Origin: a virus
Direction: 5' to 3' (one strand)
Length of the DNA stretch: 44,446 nucleotides
IMG/VR virus record: IMGVR_UViG_3300035085_000004
Location: 1-44,446 of that record
The position numbers were made by a program, and so were the translations under genes. Below are positions 35,354 through 43,440 of the stretch, piece after piece. The stretch's first letter is position 1. Each line of letters opens with the position of its first letter. The notes under the pieces are model-generated. The model was not told where the DNA came from. It saw only the letters and a list, made by a program, of their open reading frames with translations, and made no database searches.

Positions 35354-35926
35354 ATGGCCCGGCTCGACGCGAAGTGGCTAGACTTTTCGTCGCGCGGTCA
35401 GACGTGGGATCACTTCTGGCAAGACTCTGCTGGCACATCGCAAGTCAGCATATCCGGCGACATTACCGAGGGCTCGGATAGCGCGGCAGGCAGTGTAGGG
35501 CTAGCACTAAGCCTCTCCGGAGCGATAACCGAGGGGTCTGATGTAGCGGCGGGAACGCTCGACTTGCTGATTGTGGTCAGCGGGGCGATACAGGAAGGCT
35601 CCGATAGTGTCGATGGCGCTTTGGATGTTGAAGGCGCCATTGTTTCTGAGCCGTATGTATTTGCTCCATATGTCTCGCCAAGGCGCAGGCTTGTCGTAAA
35701 GAAGAAAAAAGAGCCTGAACCGACTCCGGTAGAAGTAACCGTCTCTACCCCGCTAGAGCTTGCAGAGCCCATCAGCTACGCACTGGAGGTCGATACCTTA
35801 TCCGAGGCTGGTAGGTCAGTAGAGCGCGTCCTGGACAACCTGGACGAGCTTAGAACGCTTGTCCACAAAGAAGCCAAGAGACGAAAACGGAGAAAGCGCA
35901 TATTGGCGCTCATAACGATCCAATGA
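35354..35926 (+). CDS. structural protein with triplicate repeat
   Basis: 190 residues from ATG 35354. Residues ~30-95 carry three copies of ISGxIxEGSDxxAGxxxL (DITEGSDSAAG, AITEGSDVAAG, AIQEGSDSVDG), suggesting a beta-solenoid. The C-terminal half has an acidic helix and ends in a Lys/Arg-rich basic tail. Overlaps the next gene by 4 bases. Probably a virion surface protein. Confidence 0.6.
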   Translation: MARLDAKWLDFSSRGQTWDHFWQDSAGTSQVSISGDITEGSDSAAGSVGLALSLSGAITEGSDVAAGTLDLLIVVSGAIQEGSDSVDGALDVEGAIVSEPYVFAPYVSPRRRLVVKKKKEPEPTPVEVTVSTPLELAEPISYALEVDTLSEAGRSVERVLDNLDELRTLVHKEAKRRKRRKRILALITIQ

Positions 35927-36105
35927 GCCTTCTGAAAGAAATAGGCGGACATCCTGAATACCAGGCCATGTTGAAACGAGCGGAGAAGGAAAGACCGCCG
36001 TTACCCGAGTGGGACCCGCAAAAAGACAATACGGAGGAGTGGAAACACGCCTCCGCAATGCGGCAGGGCTTTGATTTGTGCCTGCTGATTTTTAGCCCGA
36101 AGTAA
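35923..36105 (+). CDS. small late protein
   Basis: 60 residues from ATG 35923 (ATGA overlap). Charged (MSLLKEIGGHPEYQAMLKRAEKERPPLPEWD), helical first half. Precedes the scaffold. Unknown function. Confidence 0.6.
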   Translation: MSLLKEIGGHPEYQAMLKRAEKERPPLPEWDPQKDNTEEWKHASAMRQGFDLCLLIFSPK

Positions 36106-36115
36106 GGAGACCCAA

Positions 36116-36802
36116 ATGGCAGAAACCCCGCAGCCGAGCCCCGCGCCGGCAGCAACCCCGGCCCCGGCCCCGGCAACACCTGAGCCCTCCGGCCTTGAGA
36201 AAGTCTATTCCGACTTTGGAATAGAAGATCAAGCCGCAGAGTTCAAACCGCAGAGCACCACGCCTGCACAGCCAGCGGCACCCGCACAACCGGCCCCCGC
36301 GTTCAAAGCTCCGGACCCGTTTTCTCCGGAATTTGCGACCTATCAGGCTCAGTTGGCTAGCGGTGTGTCGTCGCTCCACCAAACCCTACAACAGACGCAA
36401 CAAAGGCTGACCCAGCTCGACCAGCAGCTTAATCGGCGTCAGGTAGAGGCGGACATCAAGCAGGCCGTTGGTGTTATCGCCGAAAAGGCAGGCATCGAAG
36501 CGGATATTGCCGAAGTCGCATTGGAAGCCAAAGCGAGGAATGACCCGAGGTTTCTCCAGGTCTGGAACAACAGATCGAAGAACCCAAAAGCATTCCAAGC
36601 AGCTCTACAGGCTGTTTCAACCGAATTCGCGCAGAAGTACACCGTCCGCCAGGACCCGCAGCTAGTCGAAAACCAACGTGCCGTCGCAGCTTCACGAAAC
36701 TCTATGGCGACGACGCAGAAAACAACCGAGCAAGACAAGTGGGCTGACATGACCCCACAAGAGCGCGAAGTGGAGAGACAAAGGATTCTCCGTATGCGCT
36801 AG
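36116..36802 (+). CDS. scaffolding protein
   Basis: 228 residues from ATG 36116 with AAGGAG upstream. Pro/Ala/Gln-rich flexible N-terminus (about 60 residues), then coiled coil (LHQTLQQTQQRLTQLDQQLN), helical middle (AVGVIAEKAGIEADIAEVALEA), and a charged C-terminus ending EREVERQRILRMR. Low-complexity acidic-to-basic helical proteins just upstream of the capsid gene are typical scaffolds that bind the capsid through the basic C-terminus. Confidence 0.78.
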   Translation: MAETPQPSPAPAATPAPAPATPEPSGLEKVYSDFGIEDQAAEFKPQSTTPAQPAAPAQPAPAFKAPDPFSPEFATYQAQLASGVSSLHQTLQQTQQRLTQLDQQLNRRQVEADIKQAVGVIAEKAGIEADIAEVALEAKARNDPRFLQVWNNRSKNPKAFQAALQAVSTEFAQKYTVRQDPQLVENQRAVAASRNSMATTQKTTEQDKWADMTPQEREVERQRILRMR

Positions 36803-36839
36803 GTTTTCTGCTCGAAGCCTTCACTAAGAAAGGCTAGAG

Positions 36840-37940
36840 ATGGCTCTGGTAACAAGTAACTTTGCATCAACCGTACAAGCGCCGGTCAATTTCGTGCTGA
36901 TGGAAGGTCTCCTTTCAGCGGCCCGGAAAAGACTGCCTTACTTCAACGGCACCCTACCGGGGAAGCTCGAGAAGAAGCAAGGCGCCGCATCGGTCAAGTG
37001 GCGTCGGATTGAAAACCTGACGGCCGTAACGACCGCACTGTCGGAAACCACTGAAGGTACTGCCCCCGCCTTTGGCATGGGTCGTACTTCGGTTCGCCCG
37101 ACGATCACGGACGTAACGGTTGCGATTCAGAAGTTCGGCAACGCGATCAACCCGACCGAAGAAATCGACCTGTTCAACGTGAACAGTGACTCCGTAGCCC
37201 TGATGGACACCATGGGGGCGAATGCGGGTGAGTCTCTGAATACGCTGATGCGGGACGTTTTCAACGGGGCTTCGGTCATCGTGCGCAATGGTATCGGTGC
37301 GACCGCTGGTATTGCCGCCACAACGTATTCATCGGTGGCAAGCTCTATCGGATTGAACGACATCAAGAACGTCGTAAACCAGTTGAACCGTAACTCGGCG
37401 ATGAAGTTCACGCCGGCCGGTTTTGGTTCGCAGAATGTCGGTACTTCGCCGATCCGGCAGTCGTACTATGGTATCGCGCATGTGGACGTCGAAGAAGACA
37501 TCCGCAGCCTTACCGGCTTCATTCCGGTTGAACAATACGGTGGCTACACCGAAACGGAACCCGGTGAGTTCGGGGCTGTTGGTGGGGTTCGTTGGTGCTC
37601 GACGGAAATTGCTCCGATCATCTCGGATGGTTCTACCGAGTCGGCGGTTGCGACTTCCTTCCAAGGCTCTTCGGCGCTCCTGCACCATGTTTATTCCAGC
37701 TTCATCTATGGCCGCGAGGCTATGGGTTCGGTTGGACTTGGCGAGAATCACGCCAAGGAAATCTACATGATGTACGACCGCGTGCCGACCGTGGAGATCA
37801 TCTACCACAAACCCGGCAGTTCAGGTATTGCGGACCCGTTCAACGAAATGGGTTCTCTCGCCTGGAAGGCGTGGTTTGCCGGCAAGGTGCTCAACGGCAA
37901 CTGGATCGGCGTGCTGCGTACTCTTGCGGGACGGTTCTAA
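36840..37940 (+). CDS. major capsid protein (N4-gp56 type)
   Basis: 366 residues from ATG 36840. Opening MALVTSNFASTVQAPVNFVLMEGLLSAARKRLPYFNGT, the mid-part IQKFGNAINPTEEIDLFNV, SLNTLMRDVFNGASVIVRNGIG, then GFIPVEQYGGYTET and the C-terminal WKAWFAGKVLNGNWIGVLRTLAGRF match the N4-gp56 family of HK97-fold capsid proteins. Likely the most abundant virion protein. A terminator follows immediately. Confidence 0.9.
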   Translation: MALVTSNFASTVQAPVNFVLMEGLLSAARKRLPYFNGTLPGKLEKKQGAASVKWRRIENLTAVTTALSETTEGTAPAFGMGRTSVRPTITDVTVAIQKFGNAINPTEEIDLFNVNSDSVALMDTMGANAGESLNTLMRDVFNGASVIVRNGIGATAGIAATTYSSVASSIGLNDIKNVVNQLNRNSAMKFTPAGFGSQNVGTSPIRQSYYGIAHVDVEEDIRSLTGFIPVEQYGGYTETEPGEFGAVGGVRWCSTEIAPIISDGSTESAVATSFQGSSALLHHVYSSFIYGREAMGSVGLGENHAKEIYMMYDRVPTVEIIYHKPGSSGIADPFNEMGSLAWKAWFAGKVLNGNWIGVLRTLAGRF

Positions 37941-37946
37941 TCTTTC

Positions 37947-37966
37947 GGGGGCTTCGGCCCCCTTTT
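37947..37966 (+). terminator. Rho-independent terminator after the capsid gene
   Basis: Stem GGGGGC / GCCCCC with TTCG loop, followed by TTTT. Six bases after the capsid stop. Partial termination here would make the capsid message more abundant than the tail genes downstream. Confidence 0.88.
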
Positions 37967-37978
37967 CTTTGGGGATTT

Positions 37979-38275
37979 ATGAACGAGTTCGAGCGGGCGA
38001 TGGCTAAGACGGAAAAGCGCGAGCAGAGAAAGACGCTGACGCTACCGAAAGCTTCTGAGATAAACACCGGAGTTATCGCTTCAGCAGTCCCCAAAGAAAA
38101 GGCATTTAAGGACGCGATCATCGAAGTGCTTGTAGTCCTTCCTGGCCGGGAGTTTTGTTTCACTCTCGTCAAGACGAACGTTCTTTCGAACGTCAACCCG
38201 AGCAAGATGAATGAAGCCGAATTTAGGAAAGCCATTGTCCAGGGTCTTGCTCCTTTGCTCGGTAACGTGAAATGA
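37979..38275 (+). CDS. small late protein between capsid and adaptor
   Basis: 98 residues from ATG 37979 with GGGGA upstream; an earlier frame through the terminator is not supported. Charged N-terminal 25 residues, then AFKDAIIEVLVVLPGREFCFTLVK and MNEAEFRKAIVQGLAPLLG. Overlaps the next gene by 4 bases. Function unknown; gene order suggests a connector role. Confidence 0.65.
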   Translation: MNEFERAMAKTEKREQRKTLTLPKASEINTGVIASAVPKEKAFKDAIIEVLVVLPGREFCFTLVKTNVLSNVNPSKMNEAEFRKAIVQGLAPLLGNVK

Positions 38276-38955
38276 CGCTGATTCAGGCTATCGCTCGAAT
38301 CATGCGGATAGAAGGAATCATCCGTGGCGATACCGATGCGCCTACGTCTTTAAGTGACTTACAGCACGGAGCTACGATCAATCTGGCGGCTATAGCCGTA
38401 CAAGACGAATTGATAGAAATAGCCTCCGACGCAATGCTTCCTTATGAGAAGACCACGACCGGAAGCATTGCCACCGTTTCGGGCACGAGGAGCTATTCCC
38501 TGGCTGCGGATTTCGTCAGGTTTGTCGGGACTGCAATGCTTTATTGCGCCGACGACAATTTCGAGATGTTCGAATTCCCTGGAGGGGAGGAAAAGCTCAA
38601 GCTCCAAGTTCCAAACTATCGGACAGTGCAGGCTGATCCGTTTGCGTTCTATTTCGAGCATGGGACGACCAAGAAGATTTCCTTCTATCAAGTCCCTCAA
38701 TCTGTGAAGACCTATGTCTACGACTATGAGAAGGACATATCGGTCACTGCGGCGGCGGATACATTGCCATTCCAGAACGAGATAGAGGCCCAGGCGTTTT
38801 GTAGGGTTGCGGCGAGACGGTTCAAATACATATATCAGGGTTTGGACATCAAAGACCTCGACTCGGATACGGAGCGGCAAAAAGCGAAGACGGTTCTTTT
38901 CGACCTGATAGTCGGCAAGAACGCACCACGGCATTACGCTCCGGTCTATAGATGA
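38272..38955 (+). CDS. head-tail adaptor protein
   Basis: 227 residues from ATG 38272. Helical N-terminus (LIQAIARIMRIEGIIRG, LAAIAVQDELIEIASDAMLPYEKTTTGSIATVSGTRSY), then beta-rich middle and a helical C-terminus with IEAQAFCRVAARRFKYIYQGLD. Similar fold pattern to P22 gp4/T7 gp11-type adaptors that dock the tail onto the portal. Overlaps the next gene by 4 bases. Confidence 0.72.
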   Translation: MTLIQAIARIMRIEGIIRGDTDAPTSLSDLQHGATINLAAIAVQDELIEIASDAMLPYEKTTTGSIATVSGTRSYSLAADFVRFVGTAMLYCADDNFEMFEFPGGEEKLKLQVPNYRTVQADPFAFYFEHGTTKKISFYQVPQSVKTYVYDYEKDISVTAAADTLPFQNEIEAQAFCRVAARRFKYIYQGLDIKDLDSDTERQKAKTVLFDLIVGKNAPRHYAPVYR

Positions 38956-40526
38956 AGTTGTACTTCCCCGGGGGACTTAACGAACAGGAGACGCCAAGCC
39001 TATTCGAATGCATTGAGGGCTACAACTTCGAGCTAGGTCTAAAACAATCGAAGCTGATTCCCAGGAAGCCGATAGACAAAAAGGGGACGGCGCCCAATGC
39101 TCTTGCGGCGAACGGTTTTCTCCAGCTCGTCAAGCGAGACAACTCTGAGACTACGCTGGCACAGGCCGGAGACACTGTGTACCTATGGGATGGAGCTAGC
39201 AGCTTTACATCCAAAGGGACGGTTTCCTCTAGCTCGAAACTCAGAGATACCTACTGGTCCCTCGGTGATTATCTGGTCATTACCGATATAGCGAAGGCCA
39301 CGGTAATCAAGAAGTGGGACGGGACGACGTTTTCGACACTTACGACCGGGCTTGGAACTGACCTATACGCGAAATATGGAATAGTCTTCCAAGGGCGTGT
39401 GTGGCTATTCAATGTCAAGACGACGACGGACACGCCGCATTTGATGGTAGCCTCGGCTTTCGAAGATCCAACGTCTTACGATACAGCCAAGCGTGGCGGT
39501 CCTACTACCAGCGGCGGCGGGACCTTCACCACCGGGTTAGAGGCGTTCTTCATGCTCACCCCGGACCTGAAGCCGATCAATGGCGTTGCTGTGTTCTACC
39601 AGCAATTGATTATCTCGACCGAGGGCGGGAGGCTTTTCAAGCTCACGGGGTCTACAGCGGCAACGTTCAAATGGGACGAGTTTTATTCTGGATCGGCAGC
39701 AATTGGAACAGAGTCGATGGCGAACATCGGAAACGATGTTATCTATATGAAGATAGGGGGCGGGATAGACCTCCTAAGCTCAACCATTGAGTCCGGAGAC
39801 GTAGCCGCCGATGACGTGTCGCGGTGGATTCCATCCACGACTAAAGACCTGGCCAGCGCAATAACGATCTACGACCAGAAGAATCAAAAAGTATTGTTCT
39901 TCGTGTCGGATAAAGTCCTGGCGCTATTCAAGGATTTGCTCGGAGGCGAGTTATCCCCGTGGTCTGTTTACAGGACGGAAGAATCTTTTGCCTTCAATAC
40001 CAACGCAGTGAAATATATGAAGGCTCCTGGAACACAAGCCTACACCGTTTTTTTAGGTGATTCGTCCGGTCGTATCTTCGACCTTAACGGCACTGGAACG
40101 TCGGGCGATGCCGGAACTACGTCCATTCCCACATACAGAAAAACGCGGTACATCAATAGTGGAGAGGGAGGCGACAAATTAGGCAAGGGAGCGCTTAATT
40201 TGATGACAAAAGTTCTTCATGGGGAAGTGTTTTACAGGCGCATATTCGCCCCTTGCGATTTGACAATTTCTCTTGATTGGGGCGATGAATATAACGTTTC
40301 ATCCTCGGTCATAACCTTAAAGGGGGCGCCGAGTGCATTTGCTGGTGTTTATTACGGCGGCGGATCGTACTACAACTCAACGGAATATTTTTCGCAAGGT
40401 TTCGCATTTGCGAAAAAGGTAAGTTCACAAACCTTCTCTCCCACAGGGAAAGGTCCCGGGGTCTTTATCTCGACCTCGTTGGAAACTTCTACAGACTTTC
40501 GCATTGACCATATCGACATTCACTAG
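38952..40526 (+). CDS. P22 gp10-like tail (DNA stabilisation) protein
   Basis: 524 residues from ATG 38952. KLYFPGGLNEQETPSLFECIEGYNF is typical of the family opening; then beta-propeller-like repeats of D/W/G (TVYLWDGASSF; DYLVITDIAKATVIKKWDGTTF; GRVWLFNVKTTTD). It resembles P22 gp10 / tail tubular B-type proteins that close the tail and hold DNA. Overlaps the next gene by 23 bases. Confidence 0.78.
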   Translation: MKLYFPGGLNEQETPSLFECIEGYNFELGLKQSKLIPRKPIDKKGTAPNALAANGFLQLVKRDNSETTLAQAGDTVYLWDGASSFTSKGTVSSSSKLRDTYWSLGDYLVITDIAKATVIKKWDGTTFSTLTTGLGTDLYAKYGIVFQGRVWLFNVKTTTDTPHLMVASAFEDPTSYDTAKRGGPTTSGGGTFTTGLEAFFMLTPDLKPINGVAVFYQQLIISTEGGRLFKLTGSTAATFKWDEFYSGSAAIGTESMANIGNDVIYMKIGGGIDLLSSTIESGDVAADDVSRWIPSTTKDLASAITIYDQKNQKVLFFVSDKVLALFKDLLGGELSPWSVYRTEESFAFNTNAVKYMKAPGTQAYTVFLGDSSGRIFDLNGTGTSGDAGTTSIPTYRKTRYINSGEGGDKLGKGALNLMTKVLHGEVFYRRIFAPCDLTISLDWGDEYNVSSSVITLKGAPSAFAGVYYGGGSYYNSTEYFSQGFAFAKKVSSQTFSPTGKGPGVFISTSLETSTDFRIDHIDIH

Positions 40527-41034
40527 GAGAAGGCGGCTATTCAAACATTCCAGGCCGCTCATAAGAAAGTACGAACCCAAGGACAATGGATTCCTTTGGG
40601 CGGCTTACCAGAAGGGCTCTCTTCCTCTGCCGCAAGGGCTTAGCCAGGAAGCATTTCTTCTCGAGGTAGCAAAGCGATTCGGCGGGTTCAATCTGCTCTG
40701 GATCGTTGAGGACAAGAACCGCAACTTCAAATCCGGGTCAGGTCAGATCGGGATAGTAGCCATTAAGGCCGATGGCTGGATGTTTTCCCCGGAAGCGCAT
40801 TTCTTCAGGTGGGCTACACCGAAGAACATCTTGCGCGCTGCGGTGGGTTTCTTTCAGATGATCCGGCATCAAAAGGATGTCGGTATTTGTCGTATTGAAG
40901 TACAGCAAAAGGACAAAGCATTGCTCGATCGCATGAAAAGCTACGGCGTTCTCTTTTTCAGGGGAAGGATTCCTTTCGCTAGCCCTAGAGGAGATGCGTT
41001 CGTCTTTTCCATAAACGGGAAGAAGCGTGGCTGA
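40504..41034 (+). CDS. GNAT-fold-like late protein
   Basis: 176 residues by TTG 40504, but an AGGAGA site at 40525-40530 lies within the frame and is not followed by ATG/GTG/TTG. A short start such as ATA 40561 (IRKYEPKDNGFLWAAYQKG) would match the usual opening of these proteins. IVEDKNRNFKSGSGQIGIVAIKA and AHFFRWATPKNILRAAVGFFQMI follow a GNAT acetyltransferase-like layout. Such genes occur between tail and ejection genes in podophages. Catalysis untested. Confidence 0.65.
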   Translation: MTISTFTRRRRLFKHSRPLIRKYEPKDNGFLWAAYQKGSLPLPQGLSQEAFLLEVAKRFGGFNLLWIVEDKNRNFKSGSGQIGIVAIKADGWMFSPEAHFFRWATPKNILRAAVGFFQMIRHQKDVGICRIEVQQKDKALLDRMKSYGVLFFRGRIPFASPRGDAFVFSINGKKRG

Positions 41035-42403
41035 TCCATTCCAGTCCTTGTTTTCGCAGAATGTCATTCGGACACCTGACGGGCGATACTTCCTCCCGTT
41101 CTCGAATACCAATTCAGCACGGATACTGGACCCACAGATTCACAGATTCGACGGCATCACCGACCCGGCGACGCTCTCGGAGATGGGGTATGACCCATCC
41201 AAGCTGATCAGCTATACAAATCCCGGTGACGGTCCCGAGGCGACGCCGCAATATTTCTCGTCTGCTCGTGACTACTATAACGCGATGGGCGGAGATAACC
41301 CAGCGCCGTTTGCTACCGCTGGTTATGGCTCTGGAAGCTTGTTGGGTTTCAACTCTGCGACACGCGGAGACTATAACGGCGATTTCGGCTACTACGTCGA
41401 TCCGAACAGCGCGTTTGGCACTCACCCAGCAAATGTAGGGGGGAAACCCAACGATAGCGGGTTGTGGCAAGCACTCTCAATTCTTGCGCCGGCCGCTGGC
41501 GGAATTTTCGCTGGCTTGGGGGAAAGCGGCTCAGTTGGAAGCTCCGCTTTCGAGGGGAGCGTTCCGTCCGGAGAATCTGGCGCGGTCGGTAGTTCTACGG
41601 GAAGTTCAACGCTTACGGGCGGCTCTGGTACAGATACATTAGCAGGAGGCACTACGGACAACTACTTTGGCGACTATCTGACCGATCCCGAAACTGGCGA
41701 TGTTATTTCTGGTGGGGCCTCAACAGCGCCTATCGATGATTTTTCCACGGGCGGAACGAATCAAGGGGTTTTTTCCTCTCCGAGCCAAGACGGTGGAATC
41801 GACTGGCAGCAAGTAGCGCAGAAATACGGCCTACAGGGCGCGAAGGCGCTATATGGCCTGTTCGGAGGTGGAGGCGGAAGGCAAACTCTCGGACAATCTA
41901 TCCTCGGTCAGCTCGGCTCCGATCCGCTAAGCGCAGCTTTCAGTGCTACTCCTTTCCTTCTTGCACTCTCCGAAGCCAACAGGCAGGGCGGGGATATCAA
42001 CAACACAATCGGCAGGATGCGCAGCCTTGAGGATTCCGTGTCGGGGAATGCTTCTCCCTACATGAATGCCGTTCTCAACCCATACGACCAGCAAACCGGG
42101 ACTGGCAGAGCTTCGCTGCTTCAGGACCAGCAATTGAGAGGCATTAGGGGATCATCTTTCGGGGATCAATCTCTAAATAGCTATGACTACACCCGAGACC
42201 TTGGCCGTGGGGATATCGCCTCCAAAGCGTTGCTCGGTTCTGCAGGACTTCAGGGCAATTTGATGAATTCCGAGCTCGGGGCCATCAACGCCAGGAACAC
42301 GAACCGCAATCTCCTCCTGGGCGCCGGTCTTTCCGCGTCTGGTCGTTTGTTCCAGCCGGAAAAAGACCCGTTCAACCTTAACACGCTGCTGGGGCTTACA
42401 TGA
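41027..42403 (+). CDS. internal virion / DNA-ejection protein
   Basis: 458 residues from GTG 41027. N-terminal ~130 residues polar, a Gly/Ser/Thr-rich low-complexity centre (about 160-260), then helical hydrophobic runs (SAAFSATPFLLALSEANRQ; ALLGSAGLQGNLMNSELGAINARNTNRNLLLGAG). This size, low complexity and position before two other late genes match ejection proteins that leave the head with the DNA. Overlaps the next gene by 4 bases. Confidence 0.68.
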   Translation: MADPFQSLFSQNVIRTPDGRYFLPFSNTNSARILDPQIHRFDGITDPATLSEMGYDPSKLISYTNPGDGPEATPQYFSSARDYYNAMGGDNPAPFATAGYGSGSLLGFNSATRGDYNGDFGYYVDPNSAFGTHPANVGGKPNDSGLWQALSILAPAAGGIFAGLGESGSVGSSAFEGSVPSGESGAVGSSTGSSTLTGGSGTDTLAGGTTDNYFGDYLTDPETGDVISGGASTAPIDDFSTGGTNQGVFSSPSQDGGIDWQQVAQKYGLQGAKALYGLFGGGGGRQTLGQSILGQLGSDPLSAAFSATPFLLALSEANRQGGDINNTIGRMRSLEDSVSGNASPYMNAVLNPYDQQTGTGRASLLQDQQLRGIRGSSFGDQSLNSYDYTRDLGRGDIASKALLGSAGLQGNLMNSELGAINARNTNRNLLLGAGLSASGRLFQPEKDPFNLNTLLGLT

Positions 42404-43440
42404 GCGGGCTCGGCGATGTTCTCAGGGGATTGGGGTCGGTCCTAAACCCACAGGTCGCGCAGGAAGTCGCGGCTGATGATAGACAGCAAGACGCCATCCG
42501 CCAGCAGGTAGGAATGACTCTATTGGCTAACCAACTGGCAGCCAATACACCTGAAGGACAGGCGAAGCTTGAAGCGTTGAAGAACGAACGTTCTTATAGG
42601 CAGGAACTTTCATCGCTAGGTGACAATCCTAGCCTCGGCGCCGTTGCAAAAATAGCCACGAAATATGGTAAGCCTGAAGTAGCCGCTTCTATGTTTAAGG
42701 CTCAGGAGGACAGGGCGGCGAGACTTCAGACCGCATCGGACAATCTCGAAATGCGTAAGCTCCAAATGGAGCAAACGCATGAGCTTGCTCTGCAACGCAT
42801 TACCGATACCCAAGCGAGGCAGGCGGAAACGGAAAGGCACAATCGAGCGTTGGAAGAATTGAACGCGCAAAACTCCTCCCTTAACTCAGAATTCAAGCGC
42901 CTCTCTCTTGACTTGCAAAGAGCAAAGCTGGATCAGGTCGGAGACCAGCAATTGAACAAGCAGGTTCAGCAGCTCGGTAAAGCTATCGAGGGCGCTAAGC
43001 TGAATGACTCTAACGCTGTCCTACAGAATGTGGAGAGCAGGATTTCTAAGAATCCCGCTCTTCTTGAATACGTTTCCGGCGCAAAATCTGCGCTTCCTGA
43101 TTGGTCTGTGCCTACTGATATAGCTATGGGGCGACAAGCTATTTCCAAGCTATTCAATATCGAATTGAAGAATCGCAGCGGCGCGGCCGTGACGGTGCCA
43201 GAATATGAGCGCCTGAAGGATGAATATGGGAAAGGCGTTTTCAAGACGCCAGCACAGATCAAAGGCGCGATTGAGCAGGCCCGCAATCTACTGAACCAGC
43301 ACTATCGTTCCGTAGCCGCTGGATTCAGCCCTGATGTCCTGAAAACCTATAACGAGAACTTGGGAGGTATCGGCGGTATGCCGGTGATTCAGCCAGGAGA
43401 GGCGACTCCTAAAGTAGTTGACTTCGGAAGCCTCAAGTAA
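42400..43440 (+). CDS. coiled-coil internal virion / ejection protein
   Basis: 346 residues from ATG 42400. Mostly helical and Gln/Glu/Lys-rich (AQEVAADDRQQDAIRQQVG; ELALQRITDTQARQAETERH; LKRAKLDQVGDQQLNKQ), a long coiled coil to about residue 220, then a globular part. Coiled-coil partners of the membrane-interacting ejection protein have this shape. Stop is followed directly by the next start. Confidence 0.72.
   Translation: MSGLGDVLRGLGSVLNPQVAQEVAADDRQQDAIRQQVGMTLLANQLAANTPEGQAKLEALKNERSYRQELSSLGDNPSLGAVAKIATKYGKPEVAASMFKAQEDRAARLQTASDNLEMRKLQMEQTHELALQRITDTQARQAETERHNRALEELNAQNSSLNSEFKRLSLDLQRAKLDQVGDQQLNKQVQQLGKAIEGAKLNDSNAVLQNVESRISKNPALLEYVSGAKSALPDWSVPTDIAMGRQAISKLFNIELKNRSGAAVTVPEYERLKDEYGKGVFKTPAQIKGAIEQARNLLNQHYRSVAAGFSPDVLKTYNENLGGIGGMPVIQPGEATPKVVDFGSLK

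Noticed and set aside
37592-37978. N-terminal extension of the 37979 gene
   Set aside because: It crosses the capsid gene out of frame and the terminator hairpin.
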